Positions 1 to 6,133 of a DNA stretch of 7,577 nt are shown one piece after another. The notes under the pieces are model-generated. The model was not told the origin of the DNA. It searched no databases and worked only from the letters and a program-made list of their open reading frames with translations. This DNA comes from Acidobacteriota bacterium (lineage in GTDB: Bacteria > Acidobacteriota > Terriglobia > UBA7540): the NCBI GenBank assembly GCA_021827245.1, contig JAKAWN010000336.1, positions 1 through 7,577 of the forward strand, read 5' to 3'. The position numbers were made by a program, and so were the translations under genes. Every line of letters begins with the position of its first letter. Position 1 is the first letter of the stretch.

Positions 1-2
1 TC

Positions 3-776
3 CGATCTCAGGCCGAAGTCGCCATCCTCGGTCTGGGCGAGCACGAGGGGCTGTCCGGCGAGGGGTTCGACCGGTGCGAACTGGGCCTGCCGGGCAACCA
101 GCAGGCTCTGCTGGAGGCGGTATTCGCGACTGGCACGCCCGTGGTGCTGGTCCTGCAGAACGGCCGTCCATTGGCCATCCCATGGGCGGCAGAGCATATT
201 CCGGCCATCCTGGAAGCCTGGTATCCCGGCGAATCGGGCGGCCGGGCGATTGCCGAATCGCTCTTCGGCATGAACAACCCCGCCGGGCGCCTGCCCATGA
301 GCTTCCCGCGGCGGGTCGGCCAGTTGCCCGTCCATTATGATTCCCATCCGTCTAAGATCGGGAAATACGTCGACGGCAGCCGGCTGCCGCAGTTTGTCTT
401 CGGCCATGGCTTGAGCTACACAAGCTTTGGGTACGAAAACCTGCAAGTCTCGCCCCAGCACCTGAGGCCAGGCCAGGAAGTGCGCATTTCAGTGGATGTC
501 ATCAACACCGGGCAAGCCGACGGCGATGAGGTGGTGCAGGTCTACCTTCGTGATCTGGTGAGCAGCGTCGAAACCCCGATCAAGTCGTTGAAGAATTTTA
601 TGAGGATTCACCTCAAGGCAGGGCAGCGAATGACCGTGAATCTCAATCTTGCTCCGGAACAGCTCGAACTCTGGAATGCTGAAGGGCACTGGGTGGCTGA
701 ACCCGGCGACTTTGAGGTAACCGTGGGCGGCACCTCGGCGGGCGGGCTCAAGGCCCGCTTTTCTTTGCAGTCCTGA
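3..776 (+). CDS. Glycoside hydrolase family 3 beta-glucosidase (BglX-type), 3' part only
   Basis: The reading frame is open from the window's left edge to TGA at 774-776, giving 257 C-terminal residues of a protein normally about 700-800 long. The frame opens in the GH3 C-terminal alpha/beta domain: GLGEHEGLSGEGFDR, then LGLPGNQQALLEAV, VVLVLQNGRPL, an AWYPGESGG segment and NPAGRLPMSFPR. The conserved linker FGHGLSYTSF follows, then a fibronectin-III-like domain (VINTGQADGDEVVQVYLRD through WVAEPGDFEVTVGG). Order and spacing match periplasmic E. coli BglX and relatives, which remove terminal beta-linked glucose or xylose from oligosaccharides. The nucleophile aspartate and any signal peptide lie upstream, outside the window, so exact substrate and location cannot be read. 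The C-terminus is complete. A GH92 mannosidase remnant downstream suggests a former glycan-utilisation locus. Family assignment is secure; substrate is inference. Confidence 0.95.
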   Translation, partial: RSQAEVAILGLGEHEGLSGEGFDRCELGLPGNQQALLEAVFATGTPVVLVLQNGRPLAIPWAAEHIPAILEAWYPGESGGRAIAESLFGMNNPAGRLPMSFPRRVGQLPVHYDSHPSKIGKYVDGSRLPQFVFGHGLSYTSFGYENLQVSPQHLRPGQEVRISVDVINTGQADGDEVVQVYLRDLVSSVETPIKSLKNFMRIHLKAGQRMTVNLNLAPEQLELWNAEGHWVAEPGDFEVTVGGTSAGGLKARFSLQS

Positions 777-807
777 CTCGCACAACAGCAGCAGTTTGTG
801 AAAATGA

Positions 808-1029
808 GCCTTTGGCATCCGAAGCGGGAACTATCTACCAGGCGGGTCGACTCGAATATCAGCCAGAGTAGGGGGCGGCGACGTTGATATCCACTGGAAA
901 CCCGGATGCGCTTCGTCGGCAACTTTGAACGGCAGGACTATCAACTCTGAAAATGGGTACTACGCACTCAACGTGACTCCGGGGCCCGGGCAGACGCTCC
1001 AATTGGAAATTGTCCAAAGCGAGGAGTAG
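808..1029 (+). pseudogene. Unassigned coding-like 3' remnant
   Basis: After two in-frame stops (TGA at 799 and 805) this frame is open for 73 codons to TAG at 1027-1029 and has no plausible start codon or ribosome binding site. The translation has the look of a beta-rich C-terminal domain of a carbohydrate-active enzyme: GGGDVDIHWKPG, then ATLNGRTINSENGYYALNV, TPGPGQTLQLEI and a short acidic end. The 'xNGR...GYYAL...GQTLQLEI' layout recalls C-terminal beta-sandwiches of several glycosidases, but I cannot name a family. It lies between the GH3 stop and the GH92 remnant, so it may be the tail of a third, mostly deleted gene of the same locus. It could also be chance open frame in GC-rich DNA. 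Confidence 0.3.
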
Positions 1030-1094
1030 CCGGGATTGGATTTAGTCGCGAACGACCTGTGCCCCCAACCCGAAAAATCTCAGGTCATCGTTCT

Positions 1095-1342
1095 GCATTG
1101 GCGAATGATGTCAATCCCTTTGTTGGTACCGCAGTAAGCGGAAGCAACTTTCCAGGCGCGACCATGCCATTGGAATGATCCAATGGAGTTCGGATACATT
1201 GACGGGCTTCGATGCCATGGGACCCCACAAGCGTGGCAGTTATATCTACAGCGATGATGTGATTCGAGGCTTCAGTCTCAACCATCCACCACGCGGAATT
1301 TTCCACGCGAATTTGCTTGACAACGAAGGGCTACTGTGCTAG
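1095..1342 (+). pseudogene. GH92 alpha-mannosidase, N-terminal remnant with frameshift
   Basis: Two adjoining frames together spell the start of a mature GH92 exo-alpha-mannosidase. The first (codons from 1101) reads NDVNPFVGT, then SGSNFPGATMPL, and hits TGA at 1176-1178. Moving to the next frame at about 1172 continues without a gap: GMIQWSSDT, then GSYIYSDDVIRGFSLNHP, to TAG at 1340-1342. Family members carry the same order: NPFIGT, FPGATxPFGM, QWSPDT, GYxYxD, IxGFSxTH. The break fits loss of one G in the TTGGA at 1171-1174. Homology stops near 1290; the rest of the roughly 700-residue enzyme, including its catalytic acids, is absent, and the last 16 codons look unrelated. Residues just before NDVNPF (SALA) resemble a signal-peptide end, but no start codon is evident. 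The family is secure; the gene is dead. Confidence 0.82.
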
Positions 1343-1387
1343 TCTATTTTACATTTGGCAGGTCGGCTGGTTTCAATCGCTGGCCAG

Positions 1388-1418
1388 GAAATAGACAGTC
1401 TGCCCAGACTGCTATTTC
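1388..1418. repeat. Near-perfect 31-nt hairpin
   Basis: GAAATAG (1388-1394), a bulged A (1395) and CAGTCTG (1396-1402) pair with CAGACTG (1405-1411) and CTATTTC (1412-1418) around a CC centre. That is 14 base pairs with one bulge and no mismatch. No T-run follows on the + strand (next bases GACAC), so it is a poor intrinsic terminator. Its position between decayed genes suits a REP-type palindrome or the end of a small mobile element; it could also act as an RNA hairpin if transcribed. Confidence 0.65.
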
Positions 1419-1492
1419 GACACTAAGTTGCTGAAAAGGCAAGGCCACGGAGTTTGGCATTAAAAATGTGAGACAAAAAGAATTCTTTTTGC

Positions 1493-1655
1493 AAAACGAA
1501 CCGGAGAAGTTATTAAAAACAAAGGATCGGCCTGAAAAACGAACCGAAAAAACGGCCAAACGAACCTAAAACGAAGCTACCGATCTCGTTGAAAACAATA
1601 AGCTGTGGAAAAAACGAACCGAAAACGAACCGAAAACGAACCTAAAAACGCAACC
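1493..1655. repeat. A-rich array of the 11-bp unit AAAACGAACCG
   Basis: Exact AAAACGAACC occurs at 1493, 1536, 1611, 1622 and 1633. Near copies begin at 1558 (one A fewer), 1568 (AAAACGAAGC) and 1645 (AAAACGCAACC). Three copies at 1611-1643 are head to tail with an exact 11-bp period, the eleventh base being G, G, T. The others are scattered, so this is a degenerate, partly tandem array. The A-tracts in the tandem part recur close to one helical turn, which favours intrinsic DNA bending. I see no AT-rich melting region with a replication gene and no coding frame that would explain the period. Confidence 0.75.
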
Positions 1656-1749
1656 GAGGTCATCTAGCCTATTTTCGGCCTCAAAGACCCCCTTTCCTGG
1701 CCCCTTCATATGATCGCCATGCCGCACAACGGCCCAAACCGCCAGCCAT

Positions 1750-1874
1750 CTGCCAGGCGGATGGTGACGCGTTTCCTGTTCTGTGGCACGGCCATCCTGG
1801 CCGTGTTTTTTGATTGCGGCACGGGCGAGGACGCCCGTACCACAATCAAGTTGAGTCACTACTGCCAGGCGGAT
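1750..1874. repeat. REP-like twin-hairpin element between 13-bp direct repeats
   Basis: CTGCCAGGCGGAT occurs at 1750-1762 and again at 1862-1874. Between them lie two hairpins. The first is CACGGCCA (1787-1794), TCC, TGGCCGTG (1798-1805), a perfect 8-bp stem. The second has 14-bp arms, 1814-1827 and 1832-1845, with two mismatches and an AGGA loop, its core being ACGGGCG/CGCCCGT. A weaker stem, CCGCC/GGCGG (1739-1743 and 1756-1760), overlaps the left repeat. Paired GC-rich hairpins are typical of REP/BIME-like intergenic repeats. The direct repeats could mark an inserted unit or simply belong to the repeat. Copy number elsewhere in the genome is unknown from this window. Confidence 0.6.
1787..1811 (+). 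terminator. Terminator-like hairpin with six Ts
   Basis: A perfect 8-bp GC-rich stem with a TCC loop (1787-1805) is followed directly by TTTTTT (1806-1811), the form of a + strand intrinsic terminator. No intact gene ends just upstream, and the hairpin is one half of the REP-like element, so it may terminate only read-through from the GH3 side. Confidence 0.4.
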
Positions 1875-1968
1875 TTGGTTAGTCCGCCGCGCGTCTTTCT
1901 CAGAACCTGCTTGTCCGGTTTCCCGATGATATACTTGTGGCCGCCTTTAACCATCTGAGGTGATCCGA

Positions 1969-2067
1969 GTGGCATCATTGCTGATTCGAGGTGGTCGCGT
2001 TGTTTCGCCGGAAGATCGGCTGGACGTCGAGCTGGGCCCGCTGATTGAAGGCGGGACCAGGCTGTGA
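1969..2067 (+). pseudogene. Truncated dihydroorotase/amidohydrolase start
   Basis: A GTG at 1969, six bases after GAGGTG (1957-1962), opens 32 codons reading VASLLIRGGRVVSPEDRLDV, then ELGPLIEGGTRL, and ends in TGA at 2065-2067, followed at once by another TGA. This matches the N-terminal beta-strand region of dihydroorotase (PyrC, third step of pyrimidine synthesis) and related cyclic amidohydrolases, where LLIRGGRVIDP...LDxxADVLIEDGRI comes before the metal-binding HxH. That motif and the other 400 or so residues are missing. Downstream DNA to 2180 does not resume the homology in any frame I checked, so this is a stub left by deletion or rearrangement. Similar N-termini occur in D-hydantoinase and allantoinase, so the exact enzyme is uncertain. 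Confidence 0.55.
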
Positions 2068-2167
2068 TGAACAACGGTTTAAGCAGGGCAAAGCGGCAGG
2101 GTCCGCTCTTTAATTGAAATTAACTTCCAGGTTACGAACCGCTGCCTGGTTGGAATGTTGAAAAATC

Positions 2168-2175
2168 GAGGAGGT
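2168..2175 (+). promoter_or_regulatory. Strong Shine-Dalgarno that sets a TTG start
   Basis: GAGGAGGT at 2168-2175 is almost fully complementary to the 16S rRNA 3' end and sits five bases before TTG at 2181. No ATG or GTG in the same frame is as well placed, and translation from the TTG gives a proper signal peptide, so this site decides the start. Confidence 0.85.
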
Positions 2176-2180
2176 ACGAA

Positions 2181-5063
2181 TTGAATTTGCGTAAATGTGC
2201 GTCGCCTATCACCTGTGTAACGTTTCTGGGCATCTTAATGTTCCCGTCCTTCCTTGTTGGGCAAAACCTGGTCAACATCACCGCTCCGGTCATGAACATT
2301 CCCAATCAGGGAGTGCGGATCACTCCTCTGGCCGTTCCAGATTCTACTTTCCAGACGCTAAATCCCGGATTGAAGGCTTTCCCCAATTACGTCGCCGGTG
2401 GAGCGGTCACGACGGTCGTCAGCCCAGACAAGAAGACGCTCCTGGTCCTTACCTCCGGATACAACCGGCTGAACAACAGCGCCGGCCAGCGCGTCGCTCG
2501 GGACTCGACCCAATTTGTATTTGTCTTCGATATTTCACACAAAACGCCGGTTCAAACGCAGGCGATCCGGGTGCCCAACACGTACTGCGGCATCGTGTTC
2601 GATCCCAGCGGAAGAACGTTTTACGTTTCCGGCGGCGTGGATGACAACGTCCACATCTTTGACCTTGGCCCGGACGGCTGGTCCGAACGGGCCGACAGCC
2701 CTGTTGCTCTGGGGCACGACGGCAAGGGTGTGGGACTCGACGTCAAACCCCAGGCTGCGGGGATCGCCATCACGGCCAACGGAAAGCAGATCGTGGTCGC
2801 CGACTACTACAACGATTCCATCTCAGTGCTCACCCGAGGCTCCGACAACAACTGGACGAAAACCGGCGAACTTGACCTGCGTCCAGGGAAGATCAATCCA
2901 GAGCAAGCCGGGGTCCCTGGAGGCGAATACCCGTTCTGGGTGGTGATCAGGGGCAATGACACAGCCTATATCTCCAGCCTGCGGGATCGCGAAATCGACG
3001 TGGTGAAGCTGGGCCGAGAGCCGGAGCTGACCACAAGGATTCATTTGAAAGGCCAGCCCAACAAGATGTGCCTCAATGCAGATGGGACGAGGCTCTACGT
3101 TGCCCAGGACGAGTCCGACTCGGTCGCCGTAATCGACACAGCAAGCGACAAAGTGCTGGAGAACATTTTCGTGGGCGGCCCGCCGCAGTTCTCCCTGTTT
3201 GCATCCGGAGAGACTGGCGACAACACCAACAGCGTTGCGCTGTCTCCCGGCGGGAAATTCCTCTACGTGACCAACGGCACGGCGAACGACGTGGCCGTGG
3301 TCAGCCTCAAAGATAGGAAGGTCATCGGGCTGATCCCGACCGGCCTCTATCCGGACTCAGTCAGCTTGAGCCGCGACGGGAGTTATATGTACGTGGTGAA
3401 CGCCAAATCGCCGACGGGGCCAAACACGGGCTTCTGCTATGGCCGGGGCGTCAAGGGACAAACTTCGGCCGCGTGCAACTCTGCAAACCAATACGACCTC
3501 CAGATGATCAAGGCCGGGTTGCAGAGCTTTCCCATTCCGAGTCCGAGCCAGCTTGAGCAGCTTACCGTACAGGTGGCCAAAAACAACAACTATCAGCGCA
3601 AGGTGAGCGCGCAAGACTGGAAAAAGATGGCAAAGCTCCGCAAGAAGATCAAGCACATCATTTACATCATCAAGGAGAACCGGACTTACGATCAGGTGCT
3701 CGGCGACCTGCCCGTCGGCAATGGCGATCCTTCGCTCACCGAGTTTGGCCAGGCCATTACCCCCAACCTGCACAAACTCGCCCTGGACTTCGTGGATCTG
3801 GACAACTTTTATGACCGCAGCGAAGTAAGCATGGATGGCTGGCCATGGTCAACCTCTGCCCGCGCGCCGGACGTGGTCGAAAAGCAGGTGGTGGTGAATT
3901 ACGCCGGCCGCGGCCTCTCCTACGATACGGAAGGAGATAACCGAAATATTAACGTCGGGCTGGCGACGCTGGCCGAGCGCCGGAAAGCAAACCCTTTGAC
4001 TCCGGACGACCCCAACGTCCTGCCGGGCACTGCGGACGTCGCAGCTCCCGATGGTCCCGGCGACCAGGAGAACACGGGCTATCTTTGGAACCAGGCCATG
4101 CGGGCGGGACTCTCGGTCCGCAACTACGGCTTCTTTATTGACACCAGCCGGTACAACCTGACGGGCCCGGAGGCGAAGTACGACATCCCCGAACTCACCG
4201 ATCCTTACAAGACCCGGACGCAGGTGGCTTTCCCGGCGAACGCCGCACTCGCTCCCGTAACCGATATCTACTTCCGGGGCTTTGACAATTCCTTTCCCGA
4301 TTACTTCCGCTACAAGGAGTTCGCGCGCGACTTCGATGCGAGATACGCGCATGGCAGACTGCCGTCACTGATCCTCCTTCGCCTGATGCACGACCACACA
4401 GGGGATTTTGGCACCGCCATTTATCACATCAACACACCGGAGCGCCAGCAGGCCGATAACGACTACGCCGTGGGGCTGCTGGTGCAGGAAATCGCACACA
4501 GCCGCTACGCGAAAGACACCCTGATTTTTGTCATCGAAGACGATTCACAGGATGGCCCGGATCACGTTGACACGCATCGCAGCGACGCCTTCATCGTGGG
4601 GCCGTACGTCAAACATCATGCCGTGGTTTCCACCGAGTACAACACGGTGGATTTTGTCCGCACCATGGAAGTGATCCTCGGTCTCAAGCCTCTCAACATC
4701 AGCGATGCGATTGCCGTGCCGATGGCCGACGTTTTCGACCTGAAACAAAAGACCTGGACGTACACGGCGACGGCCTCGCGCATGCTGGTTGGCACAGGCC
4801 TCCCGCTGCCTCCTTCCGTGGCCAAACTCAAGCCGCTGGAGCCGACTCACAACGCCGCTTATTGGGCCCGGGTGACGCGCGGCATGGACTTCAGGGTAGA
4901 AGACGACTTCAACTTCGCTCGGTATAACCATATCCTGTGGAAAGGGCTGATGGGAAACCGTCCGTACCCGAAAGAACCCACCGGCCTCGACCTCAGCCAC
5001 AATCGCGCGACGTTGCTTCGGCGCTATGGCATCAGCGAAAAGAGATACACGAGGTCGCAATGA
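2181..5063 (+). CDS. Secreted YncE-type beta-propeller / alkaline phosphatase superfamily phosphoesterase
   Basis: This is a 960-residue exported fusion protein. Residues 1-28 form a signal peptide (Lys/Arg start, hydrophobic core, end at LVGQ). Residues about 60-410 are a YVTN/YncE-like beta-propeller with repeated strands such as DPSGRTFYVSGG (141-152), NGKQIVVADYYNDSISVL (200-217), DGTRLYVAQDESDSVAVID (301-319) and GGKFLYVTNGTANDVAVV (357-374). A linker follows, then the phosphoesterase domain from about 490: KHIIYIIKENRTYDQ with E499-N500 as likely metal ligands, DNFYDRSEVSMDG with S550 as a candidate nucleophile, HDHTGD (737-742), and EDDSQDGPDHVDTHR (786-800) with further Asp/His ligands. 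The usual metal-site segments of this superfamily are therefore present. The likely role is periplasmic or extracellular phosphoester hydrolysis; the substrate is unknown, and the propeller may bind it or a partner. The architecture is the known 'bifunctional YncE/alkaline phosphatase' type. The 122-bp gap after the stop suggests a separate transcription unit. Confidence 0.95.
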   Translation: MNLRKCASPITCVTFLGILMFPSFLVGQNLVNITAPVMNIPNQGVRITPLAVPDSTFQTLNPGLKAFPNYVAGGAVTTVVSPDKKTLLVLTSGYNRLNNSAGQRVARDSTQFVFVFDISHKTPVQTQAIRVPNTYCGIVFDPSGRTFYVSGGVDDNVHIFDLGPDGWSERADSPVALGHDGKGVGLDVKPQAAGIAITANGKQIVVADYYNDSISVLTRGSDNNWTKTGELDLRPGKINPEQAGVPGGEYPFWVVIRGNDTAYISSLRDREIDVVKLGREPELTTRIHLKGQPNKMCLNADGTRLYVAQDESDSVAVIDTASDKVLENIFVGGPPQFSLFASGETGDNTNSVALSPGGKFLYVTNGTANDVAVVSLKDRKVIGLIPTGLYPDSVSLSRDGSYMYVVNAKSPTGPNTGFCYGRGVKGQTSAACNSANQYDLQMIKAGLQSFPIPSPSQLEQLTVQVAKNNNYQRKVSAQDWKKMAKLRKKIKHIIYIIKENRTYDQVLGDLPVGNGDPSLTEFGQAITPNLHKLALDFVDLDNFYDRSEVSMDGWPWSTSARAPDVVEKQVVVNYAGRGLSYDTEGDNRNINVGLATLAERRKANPLTPDDPNVLPGTADVAAPDGPGDQENTGYLWNQAMRAGLSVRNYGFFIDTSRYNLTGPEAKYDIPELTDPYKTRTQVAFPANAALAPVTDIYFRGFDNSFPDYFRYKEFARDFDARYAHGRLPSLILLRLMHDHTGDFGTAIYHINTPERQQADNDYAVGLLVQEIAHSRYAKDTLIFVIEDDSQDGPDHVDTHRSDAFIVGPYVKHHAVVSTEYNTVDFVRTMEVILGLKPLNISDAIAVPMADVFDLKQKTWTYTATASRMLVGTGLPLPPSVAKLKPLEPTHNAAYWARVTRGMDFRVEDDFNFARYNHILWKGLMGNRPYPKEPTGLDLSHNRATLLRRYGISEKRYTRSQ

Positions 5064-5185
5064 GCCGAGAGAGTCTTCGCGTTCGTTTAGGACTATACAG
5101 CCCCGCGTAGCGGAGTCATAATAACCGTTTTCACTTAGGGCTTCTCGATCATCGCGGAAGGGCTCTTCAGCGGTGAAATCGCTCG

Positions 5186-6118
5186 TTGGCAAGGAAACCG
5201 AAGCGGGGAAACGCTTCGCGGAGGAGAACCCAGATTCTTTTAGGGATTTCACAACTTTACCTGAGGAAGAAAACTTGCATTTCGGTCGGCAGACGCAGCA
5301 AGCTTTTGGCTGCACTCAGCATGCTCGTGCTCACTGTAATTTTCGCCCAGTGCGCGCGCGCTCAGCAGCCCAAGGATTTGCGGCCGCAGGGCTACGTCAA
5401 CGATTTTGCCGGAGTGATTGATCCGGAAACGCAGCAAAAGCTAACCGCCATCTGCACCGAAGTAGATCAGAAAGCGCAGGCCCAAATTGCCGTCGTAACG
5501 GTCAAGTCGCTCGAAGGCGAGCCTATTGACGACTTCTCCATCGACCTCGCAACGCGCTGGGGGATTGGACCTAAGCAGAAAGATCGCGGGGTGATGATCC
5601 TCCTCGCGCCTAACGAGCATCAGTACCGGTTTGAAGTCGGGTACGGCCTTGAGCCGATCCTGCCGGATGGTCTGGTTGGCGATTTCGGGCGCCAGGCTAA
5701 ACCTCTGCTGCGCGTGGGGAACTACAGCGGGGCGCTGTTGCTGATGACCGAGCGTGTGGCGGCGGTGATTGCAAAAGACCGCGGCGTCACGCTCAGTTCA
5801 CTCTCCGGACAGCCGCCAAGCCCACCGGAAAACGAAGAAGAAACACCACAAGGCGGCGGACCAAATCTTTTCCCGCTGCTGATGTTCGTGTTCTTTCTGT
5901 TTTTCCCCTTCATCGGACTGCTCACGCGCGCTTTCGGCGGGCGCAGCCGTTACGGCCGCTCGCATAGTGCCTGGTGGTGGATGGGACCCTGGTTCTGGGG
6001 CGGGATGGGCGGCGGCTGGGGCGGAGGATCATGGGGCGGGGGAGGATTCGGCGGCGGAGGATTCGGTGGATTTGGCGGAGGGTCGTTTGGCGGCGGCGGG
6101 GCAAGCGGAAGCTGGTAA
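5186..6118 (+). CDS. TPM-domain membrane protein with Gly-rich tail (YgcG family)
   Basis: The frame gives 310 residues from TTG 5186. A signal-like segment follows a basic stretch (GRRSK at 35-39, hydrophobic 40-54, likely cleavage after ARA at 59). The TPM domain spans about 69-196, opening with GYVNDFAGVIDP and continuing with IAVVTV, the DDFSIDLATRWGIG and DRGVMILL segments, and VGYGLEPILPDG. A Pro/Glu linker (209-222) leads to one membrane helix (227-247). The tail (272-310) is almost only Gly, Trp, Phe and Ser and ends in GSW. This is the usual YgcG layout: TPM domain outside, then an anchor and a Gly-rich end. TPM proteins are linked to envelope processes and often sit next to LemA, as here; their biochemical role is unsettled. 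The start is doubtful: TTG 5186 has only a weak GGTGA upstream, whereas GAGGAAG at 5263-5269 points to ATT 5279, and ATG 5321 would lose the basic n-region. It precedes the next gene by 15 bp, so co-transcription is likely. Confidence 0.92.
   Translation: MARKPKRGNASRRRTQILLGISQLYLRKKTCISVGRRSKLLAALSMLVLTVIFAQCARAQQPKDLRPQGYVNDFAGVIDPETQQKLTAICTEVDQKAQAQIAVVTVKSLEGEPIDDFSIDLATRWGIGPKQKDRGVMILLAPNEHQYRFEVGYGLEPILPDGLVGDFGRQAKPLLRVGNYSGALLLMTERVAAVIAKDRGVTLSSLSGQPPSPPENEEETPQGGGPNLFPLLMFVFFLFFPFIGLLTRAFGGRSRYGRSHSAWWWMGPWFWGGMGGGWGGGSWGGGGFGGGGFGGFGGGSFGGGGASGSW
5199..5218. repeat. 7-bp perfect hairpin
   Basis: CGAAGCG (5199-5205) and CGCTTCG (5212-5218) enclose GGGAAA. It lies just after the TTG at 5186 and before the GAGGAAG at 5263. 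No T-run follows. If the true start of the TPM gene is near 5279, this hairpin is in its 5' leader; otherwise it is coding sequence. Confidence 0.3.
5263..5269 (+). promoter_or_regulatory. Possible ribosome binding site inside the annotated TPM reading frame
   Basis: GAGGAAG lies nine bases before an in-frame ATT at 5279. Starting there would give a compact signal peptide (SVGRRSK, then LLAALSMLVLTVIFAQCARA), better formed than from any standard start codon in the frame. ATT starts are very rare, so this is a hint that the upstream part is leader or that a base change altered the original start. Confidence 0.35.
5986..6115 (+). repeat. Low-complexity GGC/GGA tract coding for the Gly-rich tail
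   Basis: The 3' end of the TPM gene is a purine-rich run of Gly codons with repeated GGAGGATTCGGCGGC-type units encoding GGGFGG. It is in frame and needs no separate explanation. Such tracts are prone to slippage, so tail length may vary between strains. Confidence 0.7.
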
Positions 6119-6133
6119 GCCGGAGCGGAAACC

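Larger units (their letters stand above)
777..2180. other. 1.4-kb stretch without an intact gene; gene remnants and small repeats
   Basis: No frame on either strand here holds a full-length protein I can recognise. The stretch contains, in order, a coding-like tract, a frameshifted GH92 start, a long perfect-stem hairpin, an A-rich 11-bp repeat tract, a pair of GC-rich hairpins between 13-bp direct repeats, and a truncated dihydroorotase-like start; each is listed separately. The remnants lie on the + strand like the intact genes, consistent with successive deletions inside a once longer locus. From about 1440 to 1660 the base composition is clearly more A-rich than the coding regions. I see no convincing sigma-70 promoter for the gene at 2181. 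Confidence 0.7.

Noticed and set aside
1493..1655. CRISPR-like array
   Set aside because: The unit is only 11 bp, spacing is irregular or zero, there are no unique spacers of 30-40 bp, and no cas genes are present.
1566..1859. 97-codon minus-strand frame across the A-rich repeats and hairpins
   Set aside because: Its sequence is explained by translating the 11-bp repeats (FRFVFGSFSVRFF) and the palindromes; it has no family similarity that I recognise.
2092..2115. AGCGG...CCGCT hairpin followed by CTTTAATT as a terminator or promoter element
   Set aside because: A five-bp stem and a broken T-run are too weak. The TTGAAA at 2114 has no -10 box at normal spacing.
3849..4352. 167-codon open frame on the minus strand
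   Set aside because: It is antisense within the phosphoesterase domain, with no independent start signal or recognised domain.
5103..5113. Short hairpin CCGC-GTA-GCGG after the phosphoesterase stop as a terminator
   Set aside because: The stem is only four base pairs and no T-run follows.
4545..5315. 256-codon open frame on the minus strand
   Set aside because: It lies mostly antisense to the phosphoesterase 3' end, whose motifs are clear in the + frame. Its translation is Arg/Val-rich with no recognisable family, as expected from a shadow frame in GC-rich DNA.
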